This document shows positions 42,676-51,434 of a stretch of 64,000 nucleotides of DNA, piece after piece. Every line of letters begins with the position of its first letter. Positions within the stretch are counted from its first letter, which is position 1. Source of the stretch: Cytophagaceae bacterium (GTDB lineage: Bacteria; Bacteroidota; Bacteroidia; Cytophagales; Cytophagaceae); assembly GCA_021151805.1 (NCBI GenBank), contig JAGKWN010000019.1, forward strand, positions 28,780-92,779, given 5' to 3'. The translations under genes and the position numbers were made by a program. The notes below the pieces were generated by a model. That model saw nothing but the letters and a program-made list of their open reading frames with translations, was not told the DNA's origin and did no database searches.

Positions 42676-43740
42676 CATAAAAGCTACACCTAATTTATCG
42701 GCTACTTCCTTCAGATCTTTAACTACCGGCGGCAGCAAAGGCACGCCTTCACTCAAACGCGATGCCTGTATTTCACGCTCCGGATCGCCAGGAATCAATA
42801 CTTTCTCGCCTTCTACTGCAGGTGCGTTTTTAAACGTTTTGATCCAGTTATCCATGTGCGTTTTAAAATCATCTGCCGGTCTGAATGCATCAACACGCAT
42901 TGCACCAAAAAAGTGTCCGATTCCTTCTCCAACCGGATCGGATGGAACTGGTAAAAAACTTACAAACGGCGGCACCCACGGACCATAATTTGCCCCGGAC
43001 AATACCGCTGAGAATATATCTACAATAGAACCTAAGCAATAACCTTTATGACTGCCATGCTCACGATCACCTCCAAGTGGTAGTAAAGCTCCACCTTCTT
43101 TTAATTCATGTGCATTTGAAGTTGTTACTCCATTTTTATCCTGGATCCAGCCCAGCGGCGCTTCCAGATTTTTACGCTGTAAAATTTCCAGTTTTCCGTT
43201 GGCTGCGGTAGTTGTTGCAAAGTCTGCCACCATTGGCGGTTCATTTTTTGCAGGTATTGCAACCGCGATCGGGTTTGTTCCTAATAATCTTTTCAACGAG
43301 TGTGTTGGTGCAACCAGTGGACTCGCATTGGTCATTGAAATACCGATCATATCATGCTCCAGCGCCATCATCGCATGATAGCCTGCAATCCCGTAGTGAT
43401 TGGAGTTTTTCACACTCACCCAACCTGAACCTACCTGTTTTGATTTTTCAATGGCAATCTGCATCGCCTGTGGCGCCACCACCAAACCTAACCCACCGTC
43501 GCCATCAACGGTTGCGGTACTTGGCGTTTCGTGCACAACACGTACATTCGGTTTGGCATTGATCCTTCCGGCTTCCCACAAACGTACATAACCTGTTAAA
43601 CGGGCAACGCCATGCGAATCAACTCCACGTAAATCGGCAGATAATAAAACAGTTGTTGCCAGCTGCGCATCCTTTTCCGGACAACCAATGGCTAAGAAAA
43701 CGTTCTTGGTGAAAGCAAACAGATCTTTATATAGGTACAT
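42673..43740 (-). CDS. malate/L-lactate dehydrogenase family (Ldh2/MDH2) oxidoreductase
   Basis: 355 aa from the ATG at 43740 (the frame reaches a TTG at 43761). NAD(P)-dependent oxidoreductase of the non-Rossmann MDH2/LDH2 family: DLRGVDSHGVARL, VKNSNHYGIAGYHAM, SPLVAPTHSLKRLLGTNPIAVAIP, ADFATTTAANGKLE, GGDREHGSHKGYCLG. The SHG and NHYG histidines belong to the active site. The family acts on malate, lactate, ureidoglycolate and similar 2-hydroxyacids, so the true substrate is open. Flanked by TTAAGGC-type repeats on both sides. Confidence 0.92.
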   Translation of the reverse strand: MYLYKDLFAFTKNVFLAIGCPEKDAQLATTVLLSADLRGVDSHGVARLTGYVRLWEAGRINAKPNVRVVHETPSTATVDGDGGLGLVVAPQAMQIAIEKSKQVGSGWVSVKNSNHYGIAGYHAMMALEHDMIGISMTNASPLVAPTHSLKRLLGTNPIAVAIPAKNEPPMVADFATTTAANGKLEILQRKNLEAPLGWIQDKNGVTTSNAHELKEGGALLPLGGDREHGSHKGYCLGSIVDIFSAVLSGANYGPWVPPFVSFLPVPSDPVGEGIGHFFGAMRVDAFRPADDFKTHMDNWIKTFKNAPAVEGEKVLIPGDPEREIQASRLSEGVPLLPPVVKDLKEVADKLGVAFM

Positions 43741-43776
43741 AAGATTTCGATTAGTTGACAAAAATATGGGTTTCCA

Positions 43777-43999
43777 TGCTTAATGCCTAACGCGGAAAGC
43801 TTAAAGCCTAATGCTTGAGGCGAAAAGCTTAAGGATTAAGGTCTAAGGCTGAATGCTTAAAGCTGAATGTAAAAAAAGTATTACTACAGCATCAATTAAT
43901 CATTTGAAATACAGAAGCATACCTACTTTAAGCTTTAAATCTTAGCCCTTCAGCGTTAGGCGTTAGGCTTTAAGCCTTAGACGTTCCGCGTTAAGCATT
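43777..43999. repeat. TTAAGGC-word repeat element B2
   Basis: The left part (43777-43869) is a run of degenerate words (GCTTAATGCCTAACGCGG, AAAGCTTAAAGCC, TTAAGGATTAAGGTCTAAGG). The right part (43924-43999) holds the inverted versions (GCGTTAGGCGTTAGGC, TTTAAGCCTTAG, CGCGTTAAGC). The centre is unique. It fills most of the divergent gap before the DUF4139 gene; no coding sequence seen. Confidence 0.8.
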
Positions 44000-44078
44000 T
44001 TTTAAGTATATTCGTTATTCAGCAAATACAATTTACCGATACCTTTCGTTTTAACGATTGACTAACCTGATTTACTCT

Positions 44079-45713
44079 ATGAAGAATCAACTCTTATCCC
44101 TTTGCTTACTGCTTTGCAGCGGATTTGCTGTCTTTGCTCAAAACCACACGCTTGAAGCAACACCTGCAATTAAACAGGTAACTGTATTTCTAAACCGCGC
44201 ACAGGTTGAAACTACCACAGGAATAACTATTGAAGAAGGAAAGACAGAAATACGTTTACAAAACCAGACGACCTTTCTGGATCCAAACAGCATACAGGTA
44301 AGCGGCAAAGGAGATTTTATTATCCTTTCCGTAGAACACGAAACCGATTATTTGAAAAAAGAAACCAAGCCTGCCAAAATACAGAACCTGGAAGACTCTA
44401 TTGCCAGATATACCATGCTCATCGACTTCAATAATCAGATCAATGAGGTACTGGCAAAAGAAGAGCAATTGATCCTCTCCAATCAAAATATCAAAGGACA
44501 GAACACCAACCTCACCGCAAAGGAACTGGAAGACATGGCCGATTTCTTTCGCGATCGTCTGGAAGAAATAAGAGAAGAAATTATAGATAACAAAATCCTG
44601 ATCCGGAAACAACAGCTTAAACTTACCGGCTTCAACAATCAACTGGCAGAATACAACCAAACGACAAACCAGCCGAGCAGTACCATCATTGTTACCGTTT
44701 CTGCAAAAGCTCCTGTTTCGGGTTCGTTGACAACTACCTACATTACCAGCAATGCAGGCTGGTATCCGTTGTATGATATCCGTGCGAAGGATACAAAATC
44801 TGCGGTACAACTTGCTTACAAAGCACAGGTATACCAAAACACCGGCTACGACTGGAAGAATGTGAAGATTACGTTATCGACTACCAATCCGGCTGTAGGT
44901 GGCAACAAACCGGAGCTTTCAAACTGGTACGTGAATATTTACGAACCTACCGTTTATAAAAATAAAAAGGCGGCAGCACCTGCGTATTATAACAGCGAGT
45001 CTGTAAGATCTCAAAGTTATGAAAAAAGCGGTGCAGACATGGATGGAGAAGCCTATGCTCCGGCTGCAGCCAGCGTGGCTGATTATACCGCTGAAGTGCA
45101 AACAACACTATCGGTTGAATTTGCGATTGGCCTACCATATACTATTCTTTCGGGTGGTAAGGGACAGCAGGTAGATATTAAAAACATTGACCTCCCGGCA
45201 CTGTACGAATATGCCGCTGTTCCTAAACTTGATCTGAATGCTTTCTTACTGGCGCGTATTACCAAATGGGATACTTATAATATTCTTTCCGGCAATGCGA
45301 ACATTTATTTTGAAGGAACATTTGTTGGCAAAACATTTATTGATGCAAGTAACACCGGCGACACGCTTGATATTTCCTTGGGTCGTGATCCTCGTATTGT
45401 GATCGAACGTAATCTGATCACCGATTATACGTCCAAGAAAATGATCGGCACCAACCGCAAGGAAGAATATGGTTATGAAATCGTCATCCGCAATACGAAG
45501 AAAGATCCAATTACCATTGTTGTGGAAGATCAATATCCGATTTCACAAAACAGTCTACTGGAAGTAGAACTGATTGAAGCCAGCGGTGCAACGGTGGACC
45601 CTGTAACCGGCAAGCTCACCTGGAAGCTAACTGTGGCAGCCGCTGAAACAAAAAAACTCGTACTGAAATATTCTGTCAAATATCCGAAGGATAAAAAAGT
45701 AAGTGGCTTATAA
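44079..45713 (+). CDS. DUF4139 (MuiA-like) exported protein
   Basis: 544 aa from the ATG at 44079, giving signal peptide MKNQLLSLCLLLCSGFAVFAQ; the frame begins at a TTG at 44058. An N-terminal DUF4140-like domain (AIKQVTVFLNRAQVETTTG) is followed by a coiled-coil-like helical section (about 110-200) and the DUF4139 beta-rich domain (LTTTYITSNAGWYPLYDIRAKD ... GRDPRIVIERN ... EYGYEIVIRNTKKDPITIVVEDQYPIS ... WKLTVAAAETKKLVLKYSVKYP). The family is named for a mucoidy inhibitor but its mechanism is unknown. Confidence 0.88.
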   Translation: MKNQLLSLCLLLCSGFAVFAQNHTLEATPAIKQVTVFLNRAQVETTTGITIEEGKTEIRLQNQTTFLDPNSIQVSGKGDFIILSVEHETDYLKKETKPAKIQNLEDSIARYTMLIDFNNQINEVLAKEEQLILSNQNIKGQNTNLTAKELEDMADFFRDRLEEIREEIIDNKILIRKQQLKLTGFNNQLAEYNQTTNQPSSTIIVTVSAKAPVSGSLTTTYITSNAGWYPLYDIRAKDTKSAVQLAYKAQVYQNTGYDWKNVKITLSTTNPAVGGNKPELSNWYVNIYEPTVYKNKKAAAPAYYNSESVRSQSYEKSGADMDGEAYAPAAASVADYTAEVQTTLSVEFAIGLPYTILSGGKGQQVDIKNIDLPALYEYAAVPKLDLNAFLLARITKWDTYNILSGNANIYFEGTFVGKTFIDASNTGDTLDISLGRDPRIVIERNLITDYTSKKMIGTNRKEEYGYEIVIRNTKKDPITIVVEDQYPISQNSLLEVELIEASGATVDPVTGKLTWKLTVAAAETKKLVLKYSVKYPKDKKVSGL

Positions 45714-45721
45714 AAACACTA

Positions 45722-45757
45722 AGAGCGCCACGCCACTAGCGTGACGCTCTTTTTTTA
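45722..45757 (+). terminator. Rho-independent terminator of the DUF4139 gene
   Basis: AGAGCGCCACGC / GCGTGACGCTCT, 12-bp stem with one wobble and loop CACTA, followed by an eight-T run. Confidence 0.9.
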
Positions 45758-45769
45758 ATTCATTTGTCC

Positions 45770-46156
45770 ATGAATCTATTTTACAGGGAAATCAAAATCG
45801 GAAAACTTTACATCTGGTTGCTTATCACGTATTTTTTCTTCTCACCGTTATATTTCTTAATCATCTATCCCGGAAGCTCAAGTGGCCATAATGGTATATT
45901 CCAGCTAGCTCCGTTATTTCTCTCTTTTATTACACTCTTTATTTCTTTACCCGTAGTATTAGTAGTAAAACACATAGCAGAAAAACGATTATTACAGGGT
46001 TATACGTTTCTATATTTTTTATTCTTCTCCAGTATACTTGAAATCTGCATTTTTATCAGAGAAGGAAGCAGCGAATTATTGTGTTCACTTCTCATTTCAA
46101 ATTTTATTGGCTTGCTGATAACATTTTTATGTTTTCATATATTCAGTAAATCCTAA
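45770..46156 (+). CDS. small polytopic membrane protein, unknown
   Basis: 128 aa from the ATG at 45770 (a TTG at 45764 is the alternative). Four hydrophobic helices: WLLITYFFFSPLYFLIIY, LFLSFITLFISLPVVLVV, FLYFLFFSSILEICIFI, LLCSLLISNFIGLLITFLCF. No family recognised and no conserved polar motif. It ends 15 bp before the convergent kinase gene. Confidence 0.65.
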   Translation: MNLFYREIKIGKLYIWLLITYFFFSPLYFLIIYPGSSSGHNGIFQLAPLFLSFITLFISLPVVLVVKHIAEKRLLQGYTFLYFLFFSSILEICIFIREGSSELLCSLLISNFIGLLITFLCFHIFSKS

Positions 46157-46171
46157 ATAAATTCAAATCAA

Positions 46172-48376
46172 TCATACAGCAATTTCCAGTTGCGCAGAAA
46201 TATTTTTAACAGGTTTTATATTTTCAAATACCATTTTAAACTGCGTCCCCACACCGGGAATAGAAGTGAGTTCTATTGTACCCTGCATTTTTTCAACGAT
46301 GTTTTTTACAATATACAAGCCCAGCCCCGATCCTTTGGAATCTGTGGAAGCCCTGTAAAACATATCAAAGATGCGTGTGTGATACTCCGGACTGATCCCT
46401 TGTCCGTTGTCGGAAATAGTGATGACAATCTGTTGCTGATTCATTGCAGCAACAGCAATACGAACCACAGGCTTTTCCTGATTGTAATTGTGATAAATAA
46501 TCGCATTCGAAATCATATTACTGAAGATCATTCCCAGGCGTGATTTGTCGGAATAAAAAGTAATAGCTTCGGCAATATGAATATCAAAATCAACATTGCC
46601 TTTATTCTCCAGGTAACTTACGGATTGTATAGACTCCTGTATGATCTGGTTAAAGTCTACCAGCTCGCGTTCAACTTCCAGATGTGTATTGCGCGAAAAA
46701 TTAATAATGTCTTTAATAACATGCAGCAGCTTGGAAATATTTTTCTCAATCATGTTGAAATAAAAAACGGAAGTCTCTTCGTTGGAATCAATCTTCGCGA
46801 TATTGGTAATTCCAAGAATGGATAAAAGCGGCGCTTTCAAATCGTGTGAGGCGCTGTACACAAATCCATCCAATTCTGCATTCACTTTTTGCAGTTCCTT
46901 GTACTGATGATCGATTTTAAACTCACTTAATTTCCGGTTGGTGATATCGCGGTAGTTAGTAACAATGGCTTCAATGGATTGATCGTTCAGCATGTTGCAT
47001 GAATGGCATTCAAGCCAGCGATACTCTCCGTCTTTATGCATTTTCCGAACCTCTACATACAAATTGGTGCCGGAATCCAGCATGACTTCTTTTAAATGAT
47101 CCAGCAACCTGCTTTTATCTTCCGGATGAATTTCTTCAAATACATACCTGCCTTCTATTTCTATCGAAGAATAACCGATTACTTTACTGGTTGAAGAACT
47201 GGCATACATGATCTTTCCGTCTTTATTAATCAGGGCAATGGCATCATTACTGTTTTCAATCATAGAGCGGAACTTGCGTTCGCTTTCTTCTATGATCAGT
47301 TCATTTTTCTTTATTTCGCCCACATAAATTTCAATGCGGTCAACCATATGGTTTACGTTATCAAACAAATCCTTGATCTCGTCTTTCGAATCTATTTTAA
47401 TTTTGCGCGCCGGAACGGAAAAATTATTTTTAACGATTTCATCTATATAATCCGACAACTCCAGAATCGGTTTTGTAAAAATGTATGAAAACAAAATACT
47501 CAGCAGAATACTTAATACAACGGAAATACTAATCGCCGATAACAAAATGGCTTTATTGTTATTGCTTAACACAATGCCCCTGCGGTCTGATTCAGCATTG
47601 ATGGTTTGAATAATCAGTTCAAATAACTCATTATACGCTTTCATGTTCGCAGTCATGCCAATACCCTGGTCGATGCCAATCTCCTTATCAATGATCATCC
47701 ACTTGGTAAAGAGCGAAAAATAATCATCCAGCCAGCCGGTATATAATTCCTTTTCTGTTGAAGTTAATTGCTTGTCTGCTTTTATCTGCTCCCGGAATAA
47801 GCGTACATGTTTTTGATGCAGGGAAATATAAGAAGTATCCTTACGCAAAAAATAATCCTTTTCATTCCGTCTGATCGTTAGGAGCAACGATTCATCACTG
47901 GCATTTTTATAAGACTTCTCAATTTTATGAATACACTTACGCATTTCACCTTCAATGCCAAGATCACGAAAGCCGCGTTCTTTCACCATGGCTACAAATT
48001 TCAGATAATCATTGTTATACTTTATCAGTTGAACTTTTAAGAGTTGCAGATTCTGAACAATGGTATCATTGGCAATGTTTTCCTTTTCCAGCAGCGCTAT
48101 TTTAGCATGAATGCCGGCAATGGTTTTCTGATGCTTTTCTACATAGCTGCTGCCAGCACCTTCAAAGAAGGTGTTATTTTTGGAATCGTAGGAAACAAAT
48201 TGCAGTTCAAGTTTATTCAGCATTAATATTTCGGAAGAAATTAAATGGATGAGGTCTTTAATTTCCGAATTGTATTCACGTGCACGATAGATTGTGTAGC
48301 AATAGATCGAAGCGCATAAGGTAATACATGTGAATAATAAATAAACCAGGAGCAGTTTAGATTTTATCGTTTTCAT
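46172..48376 (-). CDS. PAS-containing sensor histidine kinase
   Basis: 734 aa from the ATG at 48376 (the frame reaches a TTG at 48400). Helix 1 (LLLVYLLFTCITLCASIYCY) is followed by a long helical extracytoplasmic sensor of about 250 residues, helix 2 (ILLSAISISVVLSILLSILF), and a HAMP domain. Then come a PAS domain (ERKFRSMIENSNDAIALINKDG; IGYSSIEIEGR) with a PAC segment, and DHp with YSASHDLKAPLLSILG. The HATPase has MISNAIIYHN, DNGQGI and GSGLGLYIVKN. No receiver domain or adjacent regulator. The DHp/PAS type resembles phytochrome-like kinases. Signal unknown. Confidence 0.92.
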   Translation of the reverse strand: MKTIKSKLLLVYLLFTCITLCASIYCYTIYRAREYNSEIKDLIHLISSEILMLNKLELQFVSYDSKNNTFFEGAGSSYVEKHQKTIAGIHAKIALLEKENIANDTIVQNLQLLKVQLIKYNNDYLKFVAMVKERGFRDLGIEGEMRKCIHKIEKSYKNASDESLLLTIRRNEKDYFLRKDTSYISLHQKHVRLFREQIKADKQLTSTEKELYTGWLDDYFSLFTKWMIIDKEIGIDQGIGMTANMKAYNELFELIIQTINAESDRRGIVLSNNNKAILLSAISISVVLSILLSILFSYIFTKPILELSDYIDEIVKNNFSVPARKIKIDSKDEIKDLFDNVNHMVDRIEIYVGEIKKNELIIEESERKFRSMIENSNDAIALINKDGKIMYASSSTSKVIGYSSIEIEGRYVFEEIHPEDKSRLLDHLKEVMLDSGTNLYVEVRKMHKDGEYRWLECHSCNMLNDQSIEAIVTNYRDITNRKLSEFKIDHQYKELQKVNAELDGFVYSASHDLKAPLLSILGITNIAKIDSNEETSVFYFNMIEKNISKLLHVIKDIINFSRNTHLEVERELVDFNQIIQESIQSVSYLENKGNVDFDIHIAEAITFYSDKSRLGMIFSNMISNAIIYHNYNQEKPVVRIAVAAMNQQQIVITISDNGQGISPEYHTRIFDMFYRASTDSKGSGLGLYIVKNIVEKMQGTIELTSIPGVGTQFKMVFENIKPVKNISAQLEIAV

Positions 48377-48604
48377 CAGGGGCAGGATATACTTCTGCAA
48401 CCTTATACCGCCTTTATTTTACTGAGGTTTTAAGCAACTAGCGGCGAATGTTATGGAATTGCTATTAACCGAAAATCATAAGCAGGTCCTTAAAAATAAC
48501 GAACTAAAAATCTACCGATTAGTTATGTTGTGATCATTGAATGAAGGTATTTTTAAATATTCCGACACAATAAGGTAACAAATATTTAAACTAAAAATCC
48601 TCTG

Positions 48605-49414
48605 TTATACATGCGCTTCATCGATCGTCATCCCTTTCAGCATGTGTGCCAGAATTGGTTCGCATTTTTCATGACAGCAGGGATAATAATGCCCGTGTTT
48701 CCAGGTTTCAGATTTAGGCGACAAACCCCACCAGAACTCGGCCAGAGCAAGTGGCTTCATACGATGCAGAAAAGCATACTGCAATAACTTAGGAGCAGCG
48801 CACTCTCCTGCTCCGCTGGGCGGAGTTCCATTGTTGATATGCTTGAATAATTCGTTCAGACTTTTTTCTTCGCCTGCCTGATTCAAAAAATGATAGTGTT
48901 CAAATATTTTCTTTTGCAATGCAATGGAATAATTCTTCCGGACCAGCTTCAAATCCTCAGCCTTTAACCGATCAGCTTTTACCGTTGATCCATCCAGACT
49001 TTTTATTTCGCTTGTCATTTCGCTGAGTACAGCCATCCCCTTCGACAAAAAACTATTTTCGGCCAACAGATCATATACAGGGGGCACAAACATGCTATGC
49101 TGATTAACGCCTGCGAGCTTTCCTGAAAAAGCAGCCAGATAACCGATTTCATTTTCTTCACTTTGAACCAACAGTACACCAAACATTTTACCGGCAACAA
49201 CGCCTTCTGTTTCTTCATCCGTCAAACCAAAATTATGCTTCCATTCTGTCTGATGCATGAGATGCTGTTGAAGTTGCTCTGCAGCAACTATGCAAAGCGG
49301 GTGCGGTATATAATTAAAAGGAAAAGTAAAACGTTCGGGCAAGTTATAGCCCGTTATTGGTTTTTCAAAAGGTGTAAAATATGGATCTTTTTCCAATGAT
49401 GTATTACGATTCAA
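48605..49414 (-). CDS. stand-alone RluA-associated N-terminal domain protein
   Basis: 269 aa, cytoplasmic. The sequence resembles the N-terminal extension of long Bacteroidota RluA-type pseudouridine synthases: PITGYNLPERFTFPFNYIPHPLC, IGYLAAFSGKLAGVNQH, FVPPVYDLL, TPPSGAGECAAPKLLQYAF, KPLALAEFWWG, HYYPCCHEKCEPILAHML. The synthase domain that normally follows is absent; the frame stops at 48605 and I see no synthase motif downstream. No ATG is available in frame; the start is TTG at 49414 or 49396. It may be a deliberate single-domain protein or a truncation. Confidence 0.75.
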   Translation of the reverse strand: MNRNTSLEKDPYFTPFEKPITGYNLPERFTFPFNYIPHPLCIVAAEQLQQHLMHQTEWKHNFGLTDEETEGVVAGKMFGVLLVQSEENEIGYLAAFSGKLAGVNQHSMFVPPVYDLLAENSFLSKGMAVLSEMTSEIKSLDGSTVKADRLKAEDLKLVRKNYSIALQKKIFEHYHFLNQAGEEKSLNELFKHINNGTPPSGAGECAAPKLLQYAFLHRMKPLALAEFWWGLSPKSETWKHGHYYPCCHEKCEPILAHMLKGMTIDEAHV

Positions 49415-49464
49415 TGATTAAAACAAAACAGCAGCTGTTTATGTTTTTCCTAAAAATACATTTT

Positions 49465-50196
49465 TTATTCTTTAATAATCAGATTTTGCTGGTAACAGTT
49501 ACGGTTATCAATTTTAAAACCGACAAATCTATTTCGGGCATGCTCTTCTGCCGCTCCCGGATTTTCTACATGCCGCCAGTTTTTATATTTATCAAACACC
49601 TTAAAGGTTACAGCATTATTTTCACTCAATACCTGCACCACTGCTGCAGCCCTATTTTTCATCAATTCGGATGCGTCGTTTTTTTCCAAATCATCTATAT
49701 GTGAATAAACCTCAATGACGACACAGTGACTGAAATTATCCATTAACAACAATTGTCTTTTGATCAAGCGCAGTTCTGTCAACGCAGCAGAATCAAGTTC
49801 AAAGGAATTTTCTTTAAACAACACATCCCGAAACATTGTGGGGCACCGGTCTATCTTCTTTGTATCAATTAGAATTGTCAGCGAATCTTTTAATTCATCT
49901 GCGTAAAGAAATTCTTTTTTAGATTTATGCCTAATATCCATTATGCGTACATCAAAAATCAAATCACGTTTGGGTAAGTTTATATACAAACCTTCCTTCG
50001 GAACAACAATGCTATCGATCTTACGATAATAGGTATCATAAACAAATACGCTGGATGCGAGGTTTTCATTAAAGTAATAGCTGACGGTTTGAAAATAAAC
50101 CCGTACGTTTTCCGTTGAATCTATATTCTGACCAAATGACTGTACAAATAAAACAGTGCTAAAAATAAATGATAAAATATATTTCCCAAATTTCAT
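49465..50196 (-). CDS. exported OmpA-like domain protein
   Basis: 243 aa from the ATG at 50196 (signal MKFGKYILSFIFSTVLFVQSFGQ). The N-terminal half is beta-rich and unrecognised. The C-terminal ~120 residues resemble an OmpA/MotB peptidoglycan-binding domain: LFKENSFELDSAALTELRLIKRQLL, VVIEVYSHIDDLEKNDASELMKNRAAAVVQVL, EEHARNRFVGFKI. The match is weak: the usual TD of the GxTD motif reads SHIDD. It could anchor an envelope structure to the cell wall. Confidence 0.7.
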   Translation of the reverse strand: MKFGKYILSFIFSTVLFVQSFGQNIDSTENVRVYFQTVSYYFNENLASSVFVYDTYYRKIDSIVVPKEGLYINLPKRDLIFDVRIMDIRHKSKKEFLYADELKDSLTILIDTKKIDRCPTMFRDVLFKENSFELDSAALTELRLIKRQLLLMDNFSHCVVIEVYSHIDDLEKNDASELMKNRAAAVVQVLSENNAVTFKVFDKYKNWRHVENPGAAEEHARNRFVGFKIDNRNCYQQNLIIKE

Positions 50197-50209
50197 TTGT
50201 TTAGCTGTC

Positions 50210-50246
50210 AATTCATAATTTATAACTCATAATTCATAACTAATTA
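50210..50246. repeat. AATTCATAA-word repeat
   Basis: AATTCATAATTTATAACTC followed by ATAATTCATAACTAATTAACTC fills the gap between the Ppx/GppA stop and the OmpA-like gene start; short period of about 8-11 bp. Confidence 0.65.
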
Positions 50247-51188
50247 ACTCCCCACCTTCACCCCATCCAGCATAGTGTACAAAACACCTTCTTTCAATGA
50301 ATAGGTTGAAACCATAATGGTATTACAGCAAACAAATTTCAACACTTCATCAATCAGACAAATGGCTACTACAACCATATCCGCACGCAATTCAATCATC
50401 CCCGGAATCGCTAATCTTTCTGCACGAGTGCTTGCCACCAGCTGTTTATGCAGACGCTTGAAATCTGTCAGTGATAATAAGTAGTTCGTTTGTTTTTCAA
50501 GTACGATTTTTTCCCTGTGATATTGAATGTTCATTTCTGCAAGCGTATCAAAGGTACCTGAGCAACCAATCAATTGCACAGGCTTCCATTTCTTCACCGC
50601 TTCTGCCAATGGCAGCAACACTTCAGAAAAGAACTGATGCATCATCACGCGGTCATCTTCCCGCATCGGATCATGTAAATGAAAACGATCGATCAAACGT
50701 TGTCCGCCGATTTCAAAACTTTGCTTCCACAAAATACCTTCCTTATTACCAATAATAAACTCCACGCTCCCACCACCAATATCCATAGCCAGCGCCGGTT
50801 TTTCGTTCAATGCAACTGCCTGCTGCACGCCCCTGAAGATCAACTCTGCTTCGCGGCCGCCATCAATCACTTCAACATCAATATTCACTTCTTTTTTAAT
50901 GCGGCTGATCAGTTCTTCCTTATTGCTTGCCGACCTTACCGCACTGGTACCGGTTGCAATCACATGCAATACACCATGCGCATCCAGTATTTCCCTGAAG
51001 CTTCTTAATGTCTGCAATGCACGCTGTATAGCTTCTTCCGTAATGAAGCCTTTTGTAATACCACCCTTACCCAAACCAACGGATGATTTTTCATTCACCA
51101 GCACGGTTGGTTTATCATCTACAATATCTGTTATAAGCAAATGGAACGTATTCGTTCCCATATCTATAACTCCAATGCGTTGTGACAT
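50244..51188 (-). CDS. exopolyphosphatase, Ppx/GppA family
   Basis: 314 aa. Actin-like ASKHA fold: N-terminal phosphate-1 motif IGVIDMGTNTFHLLI, ATGTSAVRSASNKEEL, VIDGGREAELIFRGV with the catalytic Glu, and the phosphate-2 motif MDIGGGSVEFIIG. It hydrolyses polyphosphate and/or pppGpp; which one cannot be decided by sequence reading. It is the shorter form without C-terminal HD domain, common in Bacteroidota. Confidence 0.93.
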   Translation of the reverse strand: MSQRIGVIDMGTNTFHLLITDIVDDKPTVLVNEKSSVGLGKGGITKGFITEEAIQRALQTLRSFREILDAHGVLHVIATGTSAVRSASNKEELISRIKKEVNIDVEVIDGGREAELIFRGVQQAVALNEKPALAMDIGGGSVEFIIGNKEGILWKQSFEIGGQRLIDRFHLHDPMREDDRVMMHQFFSEVLLPLAEAVKKWKPVQLIGCSGTFDTLAEMNIQYHREKIVLEKQTNYLLSLTDFKRLHKQLVASTRAERLAIPGMIELRADMVVVAICLIDEVLKFVCCNTIMVSTYSLKEGVLYTMLDGVKVGS

Positions 51189-51434
51189 ATGCTTCCTGTT
51201 AAATCTTAAAAAACATTGTATGAAAATTCCCTCTATCTTATAACGGAAATTACCGGGCTGAATCTATAAAAGTGTATTTTATTTTTCAGACCAGACCCAA
51301 ATAATTACAAACGACTGCAAAACAATAAATTACACTCATTTAAAAAATTCAAAACCTGTTAGTTTTTAGCGAAAAATAGCATTTTTAGCTCCGGGCTATG
51401 TATATTCGTTCCAATAACTAAAATCATTACATAC

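Noticed and set aside
43777..43999. Possible CRISPR array in the repeat-filled gap
   Set aside because: Words are 7-12 bp, degenerate and directly adjacent or inverted; there are no uniform repeats with unique spacers and no cas genes nearby.
51189..51434. Possible small RNA or riboswitch in the gap between Ppx/GppA and M42 peptidase genes
   Set aside because: No stable hairpin series or known riboswitch core was visible; only a TATATTCG near 51401 looks promoter-like.
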